Source: Pithys albifrons albifrons (lineage: Eukaryota; Chordata; Aves; Passeriformes; Thamnophilidae). Taken from it: a stretch of DNA of 64,000 nucleotides. The notes below the pieces were generated by a model that did not search any database, was not told the origin of the DNA, and saw only the letters and a program-made list of their open reading frames with translations. This document shows, one piece after another, positions 60,536 to 64,000 of the stretch. The translations under genes and the position numbers were made by a program. Where the stretch lies: assembly GCF_047495875.1 (NCBI RefSeq), contig NC_092468.1, forward strand, positions 1,308,845 to 1,372,844, given 5' to 3'. Position 1 is the stretch's first letter. Every line of letters begins with the position of its first letter.

Positions 60536-61759
60536 TCATTTAATGGAGGAATCCACAATCTCCTGATAATCTTGCTGCCTTAAGTTCTTCCAGGAGAGTT
60601 TGTAACACGCAAGAAAGAAAACACTAACCAAAATAACAGCTCCCCCAAGCAGGTCCCAGGTGCCTGGGACAATGCGCAGCACCAGGAGCTGCAGGACCAT
60701 GGCGATGACGATCTCCAGGTGCTGCACGGTGCTCACCAGAGCAGGGTGGAACTTGCTCAGGGCATAGTAGACCCCCAAGAAGGCAGCAGTGGAGCACAGG
60801 CAGATGGCAAGGAGATAGCTCCAGGTTTCCCCATCCAGCGGGACAATTGGCTCTTGGAGCAGGAACATGGTGGACGCTCCCCACACTGTCCCTGTCCAGC
60901 TGAAGGTGAATAGGGCTGTCCACATGCTGATGTTGTCCTTGATGGACCTGTAGACTATCATGGAGAGGGCAGTGGCCAGACCAGCCATGACAGTCATGGT
61001 ATAGCCAAAACCTTCCTTCCAGGTGCTCAGGAAAGAGTTTTCCTCTTTAACAATGTTGGGGATCATGACCAGACAAACGCCCAACATGCTGCCAAGTACA
61101 GTAACTACATCAATGTAAGCCATTCCTTCATCCATGAGTAAGAGAGCAAGAATGGCACTGAACACTGTGGTGGTCGCCCTCCACATGATGGTCCCATTGC
61201 TGGGGGGCACTATGGAGAAGGAGGTGTAGGCACAGGTAATAGAGACCACATTGCAGACCCCGTAGAAGAAGAGCCGGAGCCTGTAGCCTTTGGGGCCGAA
61301 GGGAGGCTCGTGGTGGTAACACACCACAGTGATGGACAGCACCTGCAGGACCGACCGGATGAAAATCAGCTCTAGGGATGGCACTTTGGAGCGGTCAGCA
61401 ATCAATCTTGTGATTAGAGCCACACATCCGTGAGCCACGGCAGACCCAAAAAGGACAGCCCATGTTCTTCTGGACTGCAAGATACTGCCTTCAGGAAAGT
61501 GCTGGGATTGTCCAGTCTTGTCAGGCTTGGGCAGTTGTGCTGGCTTGGTGTCTATTGTACCAAAGAAAGTCCTTTCTCTCTTTTTGCCATCACTCAGTAA
61601 TCTTCTCTTAGGATTATCCTCCACGAATGTTCCAGTGTCTTCATTAACATCCTCACACCCCTCTTCTCCTGGCTGGGGATAATGAGAGGTGTATTTCACT
61701 GTTACGGTGTTGGGATGGATTTTTACTTGTTTTTTGATGGGGTATTTTTGGGAAGACAT
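60536..61759 (-). CDS. SLC35G2: SLC35G2 (TMEM22), ten-TM solute carrier, 407 aa
   Basis: Membrane protein of the SLC35G group in the drug/metabolite transporter superfamily; the substrate is not established. Whole coding region in one exon, as in mammals. The N-terminal tail (1-95) is hydrophilic and carries the family block [19 protein letters not shown] at 14-32. Then follow ten hydrophobic segments in two EamA-type halves: about 102-122 ([18 protein letters not shown]), [167 protein letters not shown]. It ends [11 protein letters not shown], close to the human C-terminus. Length matches human SLC35G2 (about 412 aa). The start is the family start; a possible acceptor (CTCTAAG) ends at 61,769, 10 nt upstream of the ATG. 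Confidence 0.96.
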   Translation of the reverse strand: MSSQKYPIKKQVKIHPNTVTVKYTSHYPQPGEEGCEDVNEDTGTFVEDNPKRRLLSDGKKRERTFFGTIDTKPAQLPKPDKTGQSQHFPEGSILQSRRTWAVLFGSAVAHGCVALITRLIADRSKVPSLELIFIRSVLQVLSITVVCYHHEPPFGPKGYRLRLFFYGVCNVVSITCAYTSFSIVPPSNGTIMWRATTTVFSAILALLLMDEGMAYIDVVTVLGSMLGVCLVMIPNIVKEENSFLSTWKEGFGYTMTVMAGLATALSMIVYRSIKDNISMWTALFTFSWTGTVWGASTMFLLQEPIVPLDGETWSYLLAICLCSTAAFLGVYYALSKFHPALVSTVQHLEIVIAMVLQLLVLRIVPGTWDLLGGAVILVSVFFLACYKLSWKNLRQQDYQEIVDSSIK

Positions 61760-61768
61760 ATCCGTTTC

Positions 61769-62506
61769 CTTAGAGAAATGACCTGGTCTTAAGAAAATAA
61801 ACCAAATACCCTGTTATTTAATGAGTCAGAGGTTCATTAGTATGTAAATGCTCTTAGTGTTTACAAGCTATTTTTATCAACCAAGTCCAAGTACTAGTCT
61901 AGTAGACTGTTCTTGGTCTTGCTTTAATTTTCCACTGAGTTACTGCTTAATACCTCTGATAGCGGGGCCATTTGGGTCTCCTTAAAAGTCAGCCATGGCA
62001 CTTCACATTAGTCACTGATTTTTGAAAATAACATATATTCTCATTATGTATGGTATGCATAATGCATTCTAGTACGTTCTTATTCTAGTGAGAAAGTTTT
62101 CTTGCTAAGCTTTTAACTCAGTAATTATGAGTTACTGTTATTTGCTTGCCAGTGTTAGGAGGAGAAATTTGGCTGGAGGAGGTGACAGAGAGCAACACAG
62201 GGGAATAGGGAGCACCCCAAGCAAGTCAGCACTTAGCATATGAATAACAACACATCTTTGAACAATACTTGGACACTGTTAAACCTTGCTGTCTTCCAGT
62301 GAAAGGCCATTTCCCACTACACACGCGGTGCCTGTGATTGGTGAAGGGTGGGTCAGGTTAATTCAGGCAGGAACTCACTGAAATTACTTCGTTCTCACAG
62401 CACCCCCCCATCTGCGCAGAGCCCTTCCGAGTGAAGTGGCAGGAGCAGAAATGAAGCCTTCCCTGCTTTCTATTCACGCCAGCAAATAAACCTGTGCAGA
62501 CCTTAC
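61769..62506 (-). other. SLC35G2: Probable 5' UTR intron of SLC35G2
   Basis: On the minus strand a strong donor, CACAG|GTAAGG, lies at 62,507/62,506 and a plausible acceptor, TCTCTAAG, at 61,769. The DNA between is AT-rich and unique. Splicing is inferred, not shown. Confidence 0.45.
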
Positions 62507-63000
62507 CTGTGACAGAGAGATTTAATCCCAGGCCAGATGGGGAAAACAGCTCTTCGTCATCTCCATCCTTGTCCGGGCGTCTAGACAGAAGGAGCAGCTG
62601 CTCTCAGGCATCCTGTAGAAAGGTTATGATCATCTCAGCACAGAAGGAAAAACCCAAGGGAGGCACAAAGCCCCCAAAACTCTAGATGGAGAGAAAGCAG
62701 TTGGTGTCGTCTTGTCAAAAACCACTCCTCAGCCATCTCCCAGAATTACTGATGGAACTGATCCAATGAACAAGTGGTGGTTTTGTGACGAAACGGTTCC
62801 TCCAGTGTAATGATTTAAAGCAAATTCCCCATTCCGTGGCTGCTGTCCTGTCTCACAGCGCTGCGGAGCAGACGATGTCCTGGAGTACCCACCCTCCCCT
62901 CCACTGACCCACCCCACGCTGCCCTGCAGGGATCCATGCCAAGAGCCGAGCGCAGCCCCGCGGGCAGCAGCAGCAGCAGCTCGACCGCTGTGGGGATGGG
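62507..63000 (-). promoter_or_regulatory. SLC35G2: Probable non-coding first exon and promoter of SLC35G2
   Basis: Minus-strand exon ending at the 62,507 donor; its 5' end cannot be fixed. GC content rises steadily to the right. A short AGC run (about 62,963-62,979) is present. Confidence 0.35.
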
Positions 63001-63560
63001 TGTGACGGTCCTTGCCCCCGGGGAGGGCCGAACAGCGGAGCAAGGCGGGTCCTGCGGGTGCTGGAGCGCAGGCGATGGGCTGGCGGGCTGAGGAGATCCA
63101 AAGGCAATGTCACCGCGTGTGCAGCGTCTCCTCGCACAAAACACTGAAAATACAGCCGCCAGCTTCAGCCGCGGCGCTTTCTCCCTCCCTAATCCGTGAC
63201 AGCCAAGCACTGCCTGTATCTCCTTGCAAATACGATTTCCACGCGAATGGGACAGTCTGCCTTTCTCCCAGGCTGTTTGCCAATCCCCTGCTACTGCCCG
63301 GATCCGCCGCCGCCTGCTCCCCGCGGCCCCGGCAGGGATCGGGGCAGCAGCGCGGAGGGGCAGCGGCGGCCCCGGCACGGATCGGGGTGGGTGGGAGCGC
63401 GGAGGGGCAGCGGCGGCCGCGGCTCTCAGGGAAGGGGCAGCGCCGCTTCGGACCTGCACAGGTAAGAGCGTCTGAGGACAAGAACCACCCTGGTCTCTGC
63501 AGGAGGCCCCGTCCGGCACTGCGGGTCGCATTTCTGCTGCTGCGGAGCTGAGCTGAGAGG
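63001..63560. promoter_or_regulatory. CpG island with a plus-strand splice donor
   Basis: Very CpG-rich, with a tandem near-duplication of a ~45-bp block (GCGCGGAGGGGCAGCGGCGG at about 63,348-63,367 and 63,397-63,416). A strong plus-strand donor, CACAG|GTAAGAG, follows at 63,461/63,462, so a rightward transcript may start here. No matching coding exon is inside the window. Confidence 0.4.
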
Positions 63561-64000
63561 AGCGCCCAGGGCAGCTTCTCGGGCAGGAAGCTCGAGAACA
63601 AGCCCCTGCAATGGCTGGGAGGAAGGACAGCGAGGGGGGCTCCGCGTCCGCCGTGCTCGGGCAGCGCCAGCGACCCGCCCCGCACTCCCAGGGCCCAGCA
63701 GGGCTCCGCCCGCTTCGCCCTTCTCTGCCTTCAATCGTCCCTGCCCTTCTCCACTTCAGTGGTTCACTTCGGAACCCTTGAACGCGCAAATGCAGAAGTC
63801 CAGCGAGGCAGTGGTGTCCCCCAGCACGGCTTTCCCTCCCTGGCGTTTTCTTTGTGTTACAAATCCGCTCTTCTGCCTTGCTGTGTTCCATAAAATTAGG
63901 ATCTTCTTGGTTTAAAGCACAACATATGGATCAGGAATAAAATAAGCGGAAGGAAAAGAAGACAAAAGGTGGACAACAGGCATTATTACTCGAGTGACAG
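63561..64000. other. Right edge, nothing recognised
   Basis: GC-rich at first, then AT-rich after about 63,890. No gene, RNA or repeat that I can support. Confidence 0.5.

Overview
The window is vertebrate nuclear DNA, most likely avian. It carries a 5S rDNA tandem array (1-40,855) followed by four protein-coding loci on GC-rich, compact sequence: AIRE (minus strand), an unrecognised single-ORF gene (minus), SCLY (plus) and SLC35G2 (minus). A bird is suggested by very short introns (12 coding exons of AIRE in 2.9 kb), by a 5S sequence reading CTGAGAACGCCCG where mammals have CTGAACGCGCCCG, and by 5S genes lying beside SCLY and SLC35G2, which fits my recollection that the chicken 5S cluster and these genes are on chromosome 9. 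I cannot name the species.

Layout. 1-40,735: 36 head-to-tail 5S rRNA genes, all on the plus strand. The array runs off the left edge and its right edge is captured. Gene-to-gene distance is quantised: a short unit of 838/839 bp and long units of 1,149, 1,229, 1,271 and 1,394 bp, which differ by whole numbers of a ~41-bp spacer subrepeat. Almost every unit also carries a decayed second 5S copy at a fixed +418 bp from the live gene. Six genes lack 10 nt. One gene/relic hybrid (1,098) and one divergent boundary pseudogene (40,736) are present. Nested duplications of 4,488, 6,781 and 2,233 bp are visible.

40,856-44,191: a T-rich junction of about 400 bp, then AIRE converging on the array. AIRE reconstructs to 466 aa with the HSR/CARD, a shortened SAND region, an intact PHD1, a PHD2 that has lost zinc ligands, and an LxxLL tail. 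A 30-bp minisatellite lies just upstream. 44,551-49,789: no recognised gene; the right part is probably 3' UTR of the next minus-strand gene. 49,790-50,635: an unrecognised 281-aa basic, coiled-coil protein, divergent from SCLY. The shared 1.26-kb intergenic region is a CpG-rich promoter containing a 16-copy minisatellite in which every copy carries an inverted CCAAT box.

51,893-58,689: SCLY, selenocysteine lyase, reconstructed as 12 exons (423 aa) with PLP lysine and catalytic cysteine intact. Two of its introns hold minisatellites built on its own splice sites: intron 6 repeats the exon-6 end with its donor (33 bp, about 12 copies, in frame), and intron 10 is a 2.7-kb array whose last copy supplies the exon-11 acceptor. 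60,536-61,759: SLC35G2, an intronless coding region for a ten-TM drug/metabolite-family transporter, with a probable 5' non-coding exon ending at 62,507 and a CpG island beyond it.

The protein-coding genes are not a functional pathway; they are neighbours. All exon calls are read by eye from frames and splice signals, without RNA evidence.
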